Shown here in pieces: positions 10,525 through 23,124 of a stretch of 64,000 nt of DNA. Source of the DNA: Paraconiothyrium sp. Pb-2020 (taxonomy: Eukaryota > Ascomycota > Dothideomycetes > Pleosporales > Didymosphaeriaceae); NCBI GenBank assembly GCA_022419385.1, contig JAJUBI010000006.1:3906001-3970000 (forward strand), read 5' to 3'. A program made the translations under genes and the position numbers. Each line of letters begins with the position of its first letter. Position 1 is the first letter of the stretch. Below the pieces are notes generated by a model that was not told where the DNA came from, made no database searches, and worked only from the letters and a program-made list of their open reading frames with translations.

Positions 10525-13043
10525 TCACGACTGGCCCAACAAAATCTTGAGCGTCTCCACGCCCAGCCCTAGAACAACTTGGCTCCTACTTTCCTTGAGC
10601 AGTGCTTTCAGCGCCCCCTCCCCACCCTTCGCCTTCACCGCATCAATGCCTTTGGGCCCTATGGCGACGACTTCACGCACACATGCAACGCCTCGATGGC
10701 GAACATCCTCGTTCTCGTCGCGACAGAGTCCTGCACACAAAATCAGCACTACTTCCAAACGTACAGGCAGAGAAATGAGCAGCAAGAGACGCGGCGACTC
10801 ACCCAGCAAGAAGTCCACCCCCTTCTCCAACTTGAGCAGCTCAACAACCGCCAAATCAATAGAAAGCAACATCGCCAGCGCTCCTCCCGCCGCACTCCTC
10901 GTAGGCCCGTCTTCCACATCTGTAAGCGCACACAGCAAGTGCAACCTCTTCCCCGCTCTTGGACTCCCGTCCGCAAACTTCTCCGCGCACACTGGACTCG
11001 CCATCAGATTACACAGCAGCTCTGTGCTTGCTCGCCGGAGCAGTACGTTCTGACTTAGCAGGAGATCGTCGACGACGGTGTCGAAGGCGGTGCGGATGAT
11101 GGCGTCTTGGGTAGGTTGATCCATAGAAGCGAGGTTTGTGAGCGCGAGGAGAGATTCGAAGGCGTGCAGTTGCCAGGTTGAGGATTCACTCTGGGAGAGG
11201 AGGGAGATCAGAGGGCGGAGGACTGAATGTGAGGGAAACGCTGTGGTAAAGATGTGAGTAGGATTGGTAGAGATTAGGATCCGGGAGAGCGCTTGTGCGG
11301 CTTGTGGCGCTGCTGCTGGGGGGTATTTGTCTGCGTTAGAAGAGGATGTGAGTGTGTCGTAGATCTGGACAAGGAGCTTTATGGCGCCTTGTTGTGCGAG
11401 TGCTGGGCGCATTTTTACGTCTTTGGAGAGGGAGAGGAAGACAGATGTTGTATGTGAGAGGGCAGCAGGTGAGGCTTTCTTTGCCATGCCAACGAGGAGG
11501 GGGACGATGCCTGCTTCGAGGACACGTCTACAGCGTACGGTGGTGTGCGCTTCGTCCAGCAGTGGGTCCGGCGCACTAGGCTTCTGGACATTGGCGTAGG
11601 CTTTGAGCTGCGCCATGCGCTTCTCTTCTTCGGATTGTATGGGTGGGTACGCGGTCAGGTTGACGAAGATAGTGAGTCCGCCAAACAGAATGTTAGGCGA
11701 TGTGGCGGCATCTTTCATGCTTCCAATAAGGTGTTTGAGAAACTTTGGGGATTTGGAGAGGTCTTCGCGTACTTTAGGCTGCAAAGAGGCGTACGCAAGG
11801 CCTTCGATGCTATCTTGCTTGCCAGACGAATCAGAGGATATGACCATGCTCTTAAAGCTCGCTATCAGGTCATCTTGATCTACCTTGCCGGGCGTTACGA
11901 TTTGGGGCCCTTCGGATGAAGCCTGCTCGTCGCCAAGCTTGACGAGTACAAGAGCAGCGAGATTGGCACGCTTCTTGTCGGGGCAGCTAGCGATGTAGTC
12001 TTCGAGCCATGTCCTGCAATGCCGATTGATCGCTTCGCGACAGTTTTTGTCAATGCAGGCGGCACTTACGAGCTCTAGCGCCGCCTGTTCGAGCTTGGTG
12101 CTGTTCTTGCCTTCGACAAGGGGAACGAGTGTACTGACGAAACCTTCCGACAGAAACAGCTGTGCCGCCGATTGCACCGTGATAGGAAAATGGCGGCTGC
12201 AGCTGAAAATGCGACCACCAACCCATCAGCAATAGACTTCTGGACGCGAGAGATGACGAATTTGGAGACCAGATCCTGCGCAGTGCTGGGCGCCAATTCG
12301 AAGAGTTTAATGGTAGCCAGCGTCGCCTGGCTGCGAAGGCTATTTGGAAGCCGGATGTCGAGGCTCGTAAGAATGACATCGAAGCTATCCGCGTCAATGA
12401 TGCCATGCAAATTCTGCGCATGATGGGCCAACAGCTGCGCTACGCCCTTCATGGCGCGCTCTGGATGCTCGAGGGCCTCCTCCATCATCATGGCCAGACT
12501 AAGCATGAAGCAATCCCGGTGGCCCTGCACAAATGCCTCGTCGCTCTCCCATACCGCACGGTTGAGCAGCACCTTAAGCAAGCCATCGATGCTGTCGTCT
12601 CCGCGCTCAAACAGCTCATAGTACACCTGCGTGGGATGCTCTTTCACGAAGCCCGCAAGCCACCGCTGCGCCCCCACATGCATCAAGAGCTCCCCAGTAA
12701 CCTGGTCCAAGAGATCATCTTCGCCCTTGAAATCGTACAGAATGCTCATTGCCTGCTCCGCCTCTTTCTCGGCCAAGCCTTTCGCCCTAATGAGCTTCAA
12801 GGCCTCGTCGCCATCCGCCTCATCCTTACTCTTGACCCAAGCTTTACACACACCCAGCAATTCGCTTTTCTCTTCCTCCTCCTTTAGCGACACCCACGCT
12901 TGCTTGACGAGCGGATGCTCTGGCGCGATAGTCGTGGCCTCCCGCAGAAGGCGCGCTGCGTCCGACAATTTACCGGACTTGATATTGTCTGTGGCCTGTT
13001 GTGCAAGTCCGACTGCCCGCTCTGCCTCGGAAGTCGAGGACAT
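10525..13043 (-). CDS. SHE4: UCS-domain myosin chaperone (UNC-45/She4/CRO1)
   Basis: Three exons, 13043-12219, 12159-10803 and 10730-10525 (complement), 795 residues, close to yeast She4 (about 790). Intron 1 (GTGGTCGC...GGCACAG, 59 nt) joins SIADGL to LFLSEGF. Intron 2 (GTGAGT...GTGCAG, 72 nt) contains no stop and is a multiple of three, so the frame reads through it; its removal gives DFLLGLCRDENEDVRHRG, the expected armadillo-type helix. The N-terminal ~60 residues are TPR-like helices (AVGLAQQATDNIKSGKLSDA), followed by a long armadillo/UCS region with GVAQLLAHHAQNLHG and NLTAYPP. UCS proteins bind and fold myosin motor domains, supporting actin transport, endocytosis and cytokinesis in the cytoplasm. 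Confidence 0.9.
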
Positions 13044-13593
13044 TGTGGCAGATTGGGTTGTGTTGTGACATGTTAGGAAGAAGAAGAAGCTGAGACGACG
13101 TTGTTACAGTGTCACTGGATGCTCGATGTGGACCCGCACGTGGAGCGAGAACGCAGGATGCGCACGGGCCTTGCTTAGAACGAGACTAGAACATTGGGTG
13201 TCGGACGAAACAGAACCGCGGAGCCTGGAAACTTGGTCTCAAGACTTATTCAATCATACAAGTGCAGTCGCGGAGAAGTACTTGTAAGCATGCAATGTCT
13301 TTTCTCCTTATTAATACACTTCGTGAAGACATCGTCGTGACCAACTCCCCACCCCACGCTTAGAAGCGCCCTAAAATATACATCTAAAATGCTCATGTAA
13401 CCGATACTCCGCGCTACCCATGTATGAAGAGCAAATGACACGAAACACGAAACCTTCGCGCCGCGATTGGCGCAGCCTAATTCAGCTAACACTGGTTGAA
13501 CGGGCGACCCGCTTTGCCACGAAACAAGTTTGAAGCGCACTATTCTTTTCCCTAGCCCCGCTAGGCCTCTCGAAGGTAATCTCATTAACATCA
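13044..13593. other. intergenic: SHE4 promoter and CDC11 3' region
   Basis: Between two minus-strand genes. No coding frame is supported. It should hold the SHE4 promoter and the 3' UTR of the large LRR gene. Confidence 0.5.
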
Positions 13594-16500
13594 TTAGTCG
13601 GTAATTTCGTCAAGGGTATCCGGCTGCTTCCGCTGAATAACGCCAAGGTAAAGCAGCCGCTCCCAGACATCGTCTTTCACCAGGACGCGAGCCTTGTCGA
13701 AGGGAAGCCCGTCAAGCCCGCGCAGATTTCTGCAAAAATTCGCAAGCATCATCTCCGTTACTCTTCGTCTGATCCGTGTCTCGTAGTCCAGTCGCGAAAG
13801 GTACTGCTGATCTTCGTCTATGTCTCCGGGAGGGAGGACGAACCGGTCTGTTGCCTGTTCATCGGAGGGCTTCCGTCGTAGTGACATGATGCGGTTCTCG
13901 GAGGCTGGGGCGTAGAAGCGAACGGTCAGAGGGTTGTCCCGCCAGTCCAACGTGGTCAAGGTAGTTAGCTTTCCTAAGACCATCGCATTCGTTCGCAGAC
14001 GCGCAAGTTTGTTGCCAGCTACTAGAAGCTCGCTCAGCCTTTTAATGTTCAAAAGCGGTCGAAGGTCCTTGATGGAGTTGAAGTTGAGGTTGATAGACCG
14101 GATGTTTGGCGTCAGCTGACCAAAGTCATCTGGTAGCTCTTTCAAGCCCATGGAAGCTAGTTCTAGCCGCTGGAGATTAAGCAAATGTTGCGAAAGTTCG
14201 ATGCCACGAGTGACGTTGAGTGAGAGGTATAAGTTGCGCACGTCCGGATTCCTAAGGAAGTTACTAACACAAGTTTCCGTGTTTGTACCAGTCCGTGACG
14301 TTTGATCGCGCGCAGAGAAGGTTCGCAAGTGGTGTACCTCTTCGAGGCCAGCCACATTCGTGAGCGCATTCCGATCAGCGTATAGCGACTCCAGTCTCGG
14401 GATGTAGCTGTTCAAGTCAAGCGAGATCATGTCATTGCCACAGATGCGAAGAGAACGTAGTGCTTTGCAGCGGTCAGATGTCACATCGGAAATCGGGAAT
14501 TCTTCGATACAGTTGTCGTCTACGTTCTATTAGCCAGCGTGAAGGAGAATCGATCTTGGTACCGTACCTAGGTCCAGATGTTGCAGCTGAGGCAAGCGGT
14601 GCACATTCCGGACTTCAACTAGCTGATTTCCGCGAAGGTTGAGATCTGTCAGCGATTTACTGAACACAGGTTAGTACAGCGGGCCGTCTGTTCATGATGC
14701 GGGAACGTACAGGTTCACTTGCGCAAAGTCTACAAACTCGATCTCGTTTCTCGCTGCACTCAGCTCCATGAGGCCATCCAGATAGCTGATCCCTTGGAGC
14801 GATTGGATCTTGTTGTCATCAACCTTCAAGGTTCGGAGATGGACCAGCTCACCGAGGCCATCTAGACTATCAATATCATTACCTGAGATGTCCAAATGCT
14901 GCAGGTTCGAAAGGTCCGCCCAGGACGTCAGCCCCGTAAGAGAGTTGTTCTGCGCCCAGAGCCTTCGCATGGTATATGGGATACCCTTCACTTGGTTGAT
15001 CTTGTTTTCGGATATGTTTAGCTCTTCAAGTCGGTAGCAGAAGTCATCCAGGCGGTGGAGATTCTCAAGGTCCTTCCCGTGCAGGTCAACCTCCCGAAGA
15101 TCCTCCCAGTACGGCTCGTTAGGCTCTACATCTTGCAGTGCTTTGACTAAATCTGCAGTACCAAGTGCGTATCGGTCTTCGAGCGCTTTGGAAAACTTGT
15201 AGCCGTCATGCTTGATCACTACTCTGTCTGGCACTTCGCACTCGTCGACCTGGTTCAGTGTGAACTCGGGTAGGTCGCTAAGCATGAAGGTTACGTCTCC
15301 TTTCAAAGGTGACGATGGCGCAGGCATAAGCGCATCCGACTTGCTTAGCACTGGGGCCGACACACTCATGGAGAGCTGCATGCGGTAATTCTTTGGTGGT
15401 CGCTCATCGAGGATGGGGAGTTCGTCCGCCTCTTCAAATACAGTGTTTCGAACTGGTCGATGAGGGAGGGAATGAGCTCCTTTGCGGTGCCAAAAAGACT
15501 TTTGTGGGGAAGAGTATTGACGGTGATCCGTAGCGCTCCATTGTCGAGAGGTCTGTTTCTGTGGACTTGTAGCCTGCTCTTCATGTTCGCGCATATCCTC
15601 CGCAATCGAAATGGTAACGTTACGAACTCGCGCATCCCGCACGCTCGGTCGTGCTGCCTGGCGACCCTCGAAGTATTTGATTTCGTGTTCAATATCATCT
15701 TCTTCCGACTCTGGGATTGTGTAGGTCATCGGGGGACGCTGGTGGTTCTTCTGTGTCCCGCCTTTTACCGTTTCCTGGTCACTGTATGAAGTCGCCCGTG
15801 TTTCGGTTTTAGGAAAACTCCAAGCAAAATTAGAAACCTTCGAAGGAACGGAGCTGGTGTCAGTCATGACAGTGCCCGCACCATCGCGTGTGACTGGTCG
15901 TGCCTTATCGTCGAAGGCCTGCGGCGTGTCTTCGGTATCTTCGAGAAAGGTCTCTGCTGTAGCTTGTGGTCGTGTTGGAGAGGGCTTGTCCATCATCCGT
16001 TCTGCAGTTTCGTCGACGGTGAGATCAGGAATATGACCGAAGGGATCCTCTTCGCTCACGTTAGTCCCACTGTGTTCCTCCTCGATGCGGTACTCCTTAG
16101 ATGGACTTTTCTGGCGCACCCATATGTTCTTTTCTGGGTCGAAACTCATGCCGGCGACCTCTTGCGGAATAAGGTGTGCCACAGCTGCAGGTGCTAATGT
16201 GTTTACGTGGTCGGATTTGCGCGAAGTGCTCGTAGCAATTGTGTTTCCCATCGACGACATCATGGACGGATGCGAACCATTCGTCTTTCCTTGAGAGTGG
16301 CCTTGCTTACTGTCAGAGGCCGGCTCTATGTCCCTGTCGGGATTATCAATTATGCGAATGCCGTCTTGCTCAACGATGATACTATTATCTTCTTGACCGG
16401 ACACGCCTCTTATGCGCGAGAGCCTGAAAGAACGGAATGAAGAACCTCCGAACTCATCAGACTCTTTCTCTTGGTATTTGCGAAGATGGCTCAACTTCTG

Positions 16501-19089
16501 CGGATCGAGCTCAGGTTTGTTGGGGTCTTTCCAAGCTGATTCTCGACCTTCTCGGCTAGGGGGTCTATCGAAAGTGAACGAGCTTGATGGATAGTCAGGT
16601 TTCTCCATGGCCGCGAGGTTTTCGGCTTCGGACTCTTCAAGGCTGCCCAATCCGCTAGCTGGCTTCCCTTTTGCTCGTATGAAATCCATGATTTTGACGG
16701 CCTCCGCTAGAAAGTCCTGAGTTGTCACAGAACGCTTCCGGGTGTCGTCCCGCATTACGTGTTGCCTTTCGAGGCTAAATGCGGCCACTTCTTCGGCAAC
16801 AATCGCTGCGCGATCTTCTTCTGCTAGCGAGTCCTCTTCGTGTGCAGGTTCTATCTGCTCTCGAATTGCATTCATCTTAGGCGATGAGTGTATGAAAGCT
16901 TCAGTCGCTTCCATGATATCGGCATGAAGCTCGTCCAGTCGTCTCTGGCTAGGGGTAGGATTTCGGGGTCTTAGTATGTGTCGTCGCGCTAAGATCTCCG
17001 GATCTGCGACATTTTTCGAAGTTTCGTGACGAGCATCTTTGCGTTTTCGTCCATTGAGTGATGGTGTTGGCGCACGAGACTCGTGCACAGACTGAAGGTC
17101 AACGTCTGGTAAGAAGTCCTCGTCATCCCTTTGAATCGTTCTTCGGCGTTTTGGGGTCGGATTCTTGAACGGGGATGTGGGTCCCCGTTTGCCCTCGGCA
17201 TACTCGTGGGATGCTGTTAAAATCTCCTGTTCGGAAGAACCAGACGCTTGCCGGACAATCAGAGGGACTGTACGACTCGGTGCTCGATAGTGGCTCGATA
17301 CGCGGACCATTGGTTGCCTCCTAGCTCTAGATGGCTCTCGTGAGATAGGAGAGGCGTCGTAATTGAATGTAAGAGGTGGTCGACTGCCTGGCGGTGCCAC
17401 GTCTATGGAAGGAGACTCATCGGGTGCACTGTCTTCATCATCGTGGGAGGACACGAATGAGAAATCTCCAGAGAACTGGTACTTGCTCAGATCACCTTCT
17501 CCAAACGTACTGACCCGGCGTCGTTGTGGATAACTTGGGCTGGTGCCATCCTTCAGTATACTCACTTCTTCCACTGACGTCAAGCGCACATCCTTGTGGA
17601 TTTTGGTGACCTCGGTCTTGTTCATCTGTACACTACTAGAGACAGACCCGTCAGTCTTGTCAGTTTTGTACTCCAATTGGCTCAATCGCCTTTGCAAACG
17701 ATTGCTTGTGAAGGTATCGTGAGCATCGAAGAGCTTCAATGGACTACCAGATCCTTTCGTTCGTTCTGGACTCAAATTGTTGGATTGAGCATGGCGTTTT
17801 GGCGTTTTTGGGGATACAGCTGCTTCTTCAGCGGCAGTCTCGTCCAATGGTCGCTCAGGCGTCGCGTTCGCGCTTACATTCACCGTCGGTATGCTCTCAG
17901 TGCGCAGACCACTTTGTTTCTTGGCTCTCTCGGGAGAAGGGCTTAAGGGACGCCTGCGGAATGAACCGTCTCTTGAATAGCCACCCCGTTTCATCTCGAC
18001 AAAGCGCCCTACGTCAGCCACTTCCACTATGCTGGGCGTGCCAGCCGGTAAACCCTCGGGGAGCGAATCGTCTTGAAGACGCGAGAATGATGAGTCTGCA
18101 TGGCTTTGACTGACGAATTCCTCCTCCTGTACTGATAATTCTTGCTGCTCCGCAGGTGAACCAAGGTGCCGTAACCGATTGGCGAGCTCGGACCCTCTGA
18201 AGTTGGGCATAGGATCCCGTTGAGCGCCAACTCCAAAATTTTGGGTTAGATAGACTGGACTGAAGTTCTCGTTCTCATATTCAATCTGGCCGCTTACGGT
18301 GCGAGGCTGTCCTTGCTCCAATTGGAGCGAGTTCGCCGACACTTCAGTACCCTTCAAGGCTGAGCCTTCGACGATAGAGTCAGAGCGCTCGTGTGTCGGT
18401 GCTTCAGACACAATATCTTGAGTCGCGTCAACAGTCGCGTCAACGTGCTGGATAACCGAGCCCTCTTGCACAGAATCGTCATCCGGCGCAGGCCACGGCG
18501 GTGGACTTGAAGGCATGGCGCTGAGACCTTTGAGCATGCCGCCCCTTCTCTTGGGCATCTTCTCCTCTGACTCCGGTCCGTTCGGTCTCTGAAAAATGTT
18601 TTCGAGGCCCATGGGACTGAAGAGGTCCTTCTGGTCGCCGTATCCAATCTCACCCTGCAACAGCCTCCGCCTCCATTCCGGGGTATCGTACGCAGACTTG
18701 TCGTTTGATGAGGCTTTCAGAATCGGCTTCTGTGCTACTGTCCCCTCGCATGCAATAGAATCGAGGGAGACGGCCGAGATGGAATTCGATGCGCCGCGAA
18801 GCGAGGTGATTTGGGACGCGTCGGCGGACGGGATGTTGTTGTCGCTGAGGCTTCGCTCGACCAACGCGCTCCTCCGTTTTGGCAGTCGAAGATCATTGGA
18901 GCCATGTCGGACGCGAACTTCGGAGAAAGAACCGGATGACTGTCGCAGGCGGGGAAGACGACTCTGTGGCTTTGGCGGCACGCTTTGTGATGTTTGTGTA
19001 GACAGCGCGTCTTGCGCATCGCTTGCCATGACCGGTGTGGGCTGTGCGATCCATTCCTCAGAGAGGTCTTCGAGCCACGGCTGGCTCAT
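13594..19089 (-). CDS. cdc11: LRR scaffold of the septation initiation network (Cdc11/Nud1/SnaD family)
   Basis: Three exons, 19089-14711, 14659-14568 and 14519-13594 (complement), 1798 residues. The frame is open 106 codons upstream, but the ATG at 19089 gives MSQPWLEDLSEEW, which I recognise as the usual start of fungal Cdc11 orthologues. Intron 1 has a TACTAAC branch site. The first ~1350 residues are mostly disordered, Ser/Thr/Pro-rich and acidic, with many S/T-P sites. The C-terminal part carries leucine-rich repeats (LHGKDLENLHRL, LQHLDISGNDIDSL, LVHLRTLKVDDNKIQSL, LTDLNLRGNQL, RSLRICGNDMISL). Family members anchor Tem1/Spg1 signalling at the spindle pole body and control septation. It is clearly larger than S. 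pombe Cdc11 (about 1000 residues). An in-frame 48-nt stretch at 14299-14252 (GT...TTAG) may be an additional intron; skipping it would give SARDQTNPDVRNLYLS. Confidence 0.9.
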
Positions 19090-19733
19090 GTTTGCGGTCG
19101 GCGGTGTGTCACTTGGCGGGGGAGTTGCGCGCGAGTAATTGTTGACAATTATGTGGTTGTGGAAAAGACGCGTGGGAGTAGGGATTACGCGAGAGCGTGC
19201 AGCTTCATGTGCGCATGGGGTGCCGCAATGGCAGTGTTGTAGCGAACAAACGCGAAGTGATTTCGGAGTACCTGCTGGTATCAATACACAAGGATGCGGC
19301 AAGGTTCCCGGTCGGTGATGTCGATTACAGGTCACGTGGGTTATCGATTGCCCCGATATCTCGTCGCCAGAGCAACGAGACGATAGCTCTGCGCAGGCAC
19401 GGTTCACTCACGAACACGGGCGAAACCCTCCCCACCACTGGTGGATTACCAAACGCTTCCAAGCCGAGCCTCCTAGAGGTCTGAGCAACTTTCTGCTTCA
19501 CCGGATCATTACTACTCGCCGTGCGCGGAAACTGCCACTGACCACTTACGGCCGCAATGCGAGAACCACACTTTTACCCAGATCCCCAACACGCGCCCCC
19601 ATCGCCGCCAAAGCGAACGCAGAAATTTCCTCGCGGTATCCGACCATAGTTGAAGATTCAACAACTACTCCAGAGCACCGAATCGCCCCGCGTTTTTTTC
19701 ACCACCAACCGCAGTGGCACACGAGCACGCACG
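19090..19733. promoter_or_regulatory. bidirectional promoter between CDC11 and the 19734 gene
   Basis: 644 bp between two divergent starts (ATG at 19089 minus, ATG at 19734 plus). It must serve both genes unless the transcripts overlap. The minus frame remains open through half of it by chance. No defined site is assigned. Confidence 0.6.
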
Positions 19734-21962
19734 ATGCCCAGAGTCCATGCCCAGATCAGACATGTGACTGACACCGACCCCATATTATTACAAGCCGAGG
19801 ACGTCATAGAGCCGGAGCCGGAGGAGGACAAAGATGCCGGAAGAAGAGCACGGAAACGCAGGAGGATAGAAATCATGGCCAACCAATACATAAAGCTTGG
19901 GAGAGTGCCGCTGATCGTGTCCGCGGGGTTGCGCGGCCCCTTCGAGAATGGCTGGAAGAATCCCTGGGTGACAGCACCAACTAACATAGGAAGTGAAGCC
20001 GTACGTGCGCTGAATGAACCCAGCAGAGTGAATGCTACGCTTCCAAAGGCAGAGCAGACCAAAGCAAATCACGCCAAACCCACATCATCTATTCCGTCTC
20101 CTGAGGCCTCGCGTGCTCCCGATATCGCTGAGGACAGCGTTGTTACCCCGGACGGCGTCCACGACGAAGACCACAATTCGTTAGATGCGTCACCAGCACT
20201 AATAGATGATACGGGCACTACAGAAATCTTCGGTGTTGATCCTGACCCCTCCGTCACTTTTGACGATTTCGAAAGCAACCCCTTTTGGTTGAAACGCCCA
20301 CAACCAAAGTCTGCGGCCTTTGGCAATTCCACGAACGGCAAACATGATCCTTCGCCGACACGTGCTCGTTTGGGATATAGACCAGTGGACCGGCAAGGGA
20401 AACTGCTCCTTGTTACTCCGAGACAGCCTGTAAGTAAGGTGCAGTCTGATCCTGGACGAAACCCGGAACCAGAGCCGGGTGGGATTCCGACCGCTTCAGC
20501 GTCGAAGACCATAACCTCACCCCCCAAGCCTACCGAGATCATACAAGAGACCATGTCTTCTGGGTACTCAAAAAGGAGGAAACGGACTTACTCGAAGTTC
20601 GAGAGAGGCAGTATAAGGGATGATCAAAGTGTAGCTAGGGCGGCTGAAAATAAATTACTGCCACGCCAGATCACCCGACGCGATGCATCGATCGAACGGT
20701 CTTCTCCACATTCAGAGGATGTCGAGGACCGCAGTACACCCGACCCCAACACCCACACTGGGTATCGAATCTCGGACTTCACACCAATCAATAAACCATC
20801 GCGAAGTGCTACAACCGTCCAAGCCGAAGATAATAAGCTTTCGAAATCCCAGGGGCAAGAAGCTGATGCTACACATGCTCAACAAGCATCTATATCAGCC
20901 CCAACTAAGGAACGGTTCGCGAACCAAGTCGTTCAGGCTTTAGCGGGACATGATGAACTAACGACATCTTCATCACGTCCAGCACGCGCCGGCCAGAAGA
21001 AGAAAAGGCAACGCGTGAACGAAGCTGCACCTTCCCTACGCCACGACCATGTCACCTCACCGACGTTCGCCTCTTCGACTGGTTTTGTGTACAGAAAATT
21101 AGGAGAGGCGAAACGAGTAACGTCTTCGGATAAACTGAAAACCCGACCAATAACATTTAGCTCACCCGTTGTCATCGAGCAGGTTCCTGCAGAAACAGTT
21201 GAGCATGGCGTTAACTCCATCAAAGAAGCCAGCGAACACGAGCCCGTCGTTACAGCGGAACCGCGAACGGAACGACCGGACGTGTGGGATGTACCGGGAA
21301 GTCCCCCAATGCAGCAGGAACAGCAAAGTTACAAATCAAGCCGTACCTCAGGCTTTTCAACGCAAGCTGCGTTGATGATGGCTCAGATGGAATTCCAAGA
21401 TGGTACAATGCCTACTATGGCAGAAGACGCTCCGACGCCATGGTCAAGAAACAGCACAGCGCATGAGGAGCCCGTCATACCTAGTCCCGCATTCACTCCA
21501 TTCCATAAGTTTAATGCAACGCTTGACGAGGACAACCTATTCGAGCCTACAATGCAGAACATGCCCATTAGTACACAAGATCTGTTCGCCACGATATCTC
21601 CATTCGCGAATAGCACGGTCAAGAAGTCTACAAAACCACCTGCGAGTAATTTGAGGTTCTCAGTTTTTGCAAACGGAGAGCAAGATACTCCGAGCCATAG
21701 CGTCCCTCGAAACTGCGCTAGGAGCCCTACAACTTCGCAGCGGAAGCCGCTACGAGATAAGAATAGCCGAGTGTCTTTTCTGGGTTCCCAGTCCGAGAAA
21801 GGTTCGCAGGGCGAGAAAGCATCGCAGGAGTCTATTACGCCCCGGTCATCGAAGGCTCCCATGGTGCAAGCTGTGGAGCTACCACACTTAGACTTCCACA
21901 CATCGAATGCTGATCTCGATTTCACGGATCGCTTCTTGCTAAACGTCAACGAGATGACCTGA
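19734..21962 (+). CDS. conserved fungal protein of unknown function, disordered
   Basis: Single exon, 742 residues; the first ATG (19734) gives MPRVHAQIRHVTDTDPILLQ, and 28 more codons upstream are open without ATG. A short ordered-looking block near residues 35-85 follows a basic cluster (RRARKRRRIEIMANQY), with GRVPLIVSAGLRGPFENGW then KNPWV; I have the impression of having seen this block in other ascomycete hypothetical proteins. The rest is Ser/Thr/Pro/Lys-rich and low complexity, with KRRKRTYSKFERG and several SP/TP sites. The KRRR-type cluster could be a nuclear localisation signal, so a nuclear role is possible. No enzymatic motif is seen. Confidence 0.75.
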   Translation: MPRVHAQIRHVTDTDPILLQAEDVIEPEPEEDKDAGRRARKRRRIEIMANQYIKLGRVPLIVSAGLRGPFENGWKNPWVTAPTNIGSEAVRALNEPSRVNATLPKAEQTKANHAKPTSSIPSPEASRAPDIAEDSVVTPDGVHDEDHNSLDASPALIDDTGTTEIFGVDPDPSVTFDDFESNPFWLKRPQPKSAAFGNSTNGKHDPSPTRARLGYRPVDRQGKLLLVTPRQPVSKVQSDPGRNPEPEPGGIPTASASKTITSPPKPTEIIQETMSSGYSKRRKRTYSKFERGSIRDDQSVARAAENKLLPRQITRRDASIERSSPHSEDVEDRSTPDPNTHTGYRISDFTPINKPSRSATTVQAEDNKLSKSQGQEADATHAQQASISAPTKERFANQVVQALAGHDELTTSSSRPARAGQKKKRQRVNEAAPSLRHDHVTSPTFASSTGFVYRKLGEAKRVTSSDKLKTRPITFSSPVVIEQVPAETVEHGVNSIKEASEHEPVVTAEPRTERPDVWDVPGSPPMQQEQQSYKSSRTSGFSTQAALMMAQMEFQDGTMPTMAEDAPTPWSRNSTAHEEPVIPSPAFTPFHKFNATLDEDNLFEPTMQNMPISTQDLFATISPFANSTVKKSTKPPASNLRFSVFANGEQDTPSHSVPRNCARSPTTSQRKPLRDKNSRVSFLGSQSEKGSQGEKASQESITPRSSKAPMVQAVELPHLDFHTSNADLDFTDRFLLNVNEMT

Positions 21963-23124
21963 GCATTCGGGCCGCGGACATGGGAATGCTCATGTACTCT
22001 TTAGTTCCATTGAAATAAGTACGACATGCACACGTGGTTTTTTGCTATTCTCCGGTGCTTCACGGCTCCTGAGTTGGCACATTGGCGACATATGTATATG
22101 GATAGCAGGACCGGCAAGCACAGGCTCCTTGCATAGCGTCGTGACTCCTATTCGGGTTGCAGGAGCCCACGTTCCGGAATGATTGGACGATAAGAGATCG
22201 AAGAGCGCCGGATGTACTGCAGTCACCTGCAGAGGCCAGAATGCGGTTGATAGCAGACAGGACCGCGGAGGGGCAGAGGTCAAGCAGCGGTATAGGATGG
22301 GCTAAGGCTAGGAAGCAGAGGCGGGTGGCCCGACGGGGAGGACCTGTGCTGGAGCATGAGTCGGGGCGAAGGCCAAGAATCAGCTTGAATCGCAGGGTCA
22401 CGGTGGATGAGCAAGGACGTTGTGGAAGCGCAGCGGCCGTGAGGCCAATAGACAGCGGTGCAAGTGCCCACGTTGGGCCGGGCAAAGGCATTCCAGATGC
22501 CAGCCTCAAAATGCGCGGTGCGTGTCACGTAAGTTGCGAGTACAATGATGCTTCACCGTAAGCGCACGGACGTACCTTCACAGCACAGGCTTGGCAAGAG
22601 CACCCGCTGGCCGACAGCGCCTTCCCTGCGCGCACAGTAGAGTTTGGAGCCGAGAGAATAAAACCCAGTCAAACACCGCACGTTCGTGACAATCAAACCG
22701 CTCTCTTCGTCCACGGTGCCTGCGTACGAACACGGCGCTCCCAAACGGCCCGTTGCGCTAGGAAGTGTTGGCGACAGTAGGACGTCATCGGCAAGGCTCG
22801 CTTGGTGCAATCTCAGCGCCACTGCTGGGAGAGGCCTTGTCCACACATTCGGAACGTGGGCTTCGCACGCCGCTCGTTGGGCTTCTCTAGCAATTGCTCT
22901 CGCTGCATCGCCGTCGCCGTCGACCACGCACCGCGCTCCCGCCCACCCCCCTGGCTCGCACACGTTAAGCCGCCGCGGATCTCGTCCCGCCGAGCACCCA
23001 GTCCGCGCCCAACGACCGCTTTGCTGGCCCTCCGCTCCCCTGCGCACGCCGCACGTTATCTACCAAACATTCCGCCACGCACCTGTTCCCGTGCCCGCGC
23101 AGCGGCTTGACCAATGTCGTCTCC
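21963..23124. other. 1.16-kb GC-rich intergenic region, KCS1 promoter/leader
   Basis: Open frames occur on both strands (for example 22157-22561 +, 22060-22509 -, 22686-23207 +), but they overlap one another, carry no recognisable motif and look like chance in GC-rich sequence. The region should hold the 3' UTR of the preceding gene and the promoter and a possibly long leader of KCS1. Confidence 0.45.

Noticed and set aside
19090..19407. 106-codon upstream extension of the CDC11 frame
   Set aside because: The recognised family start MSQPWLEDLSEEW at 19089 marks the N-terminus; the extension is low complexity and lies in the divergent promoter.
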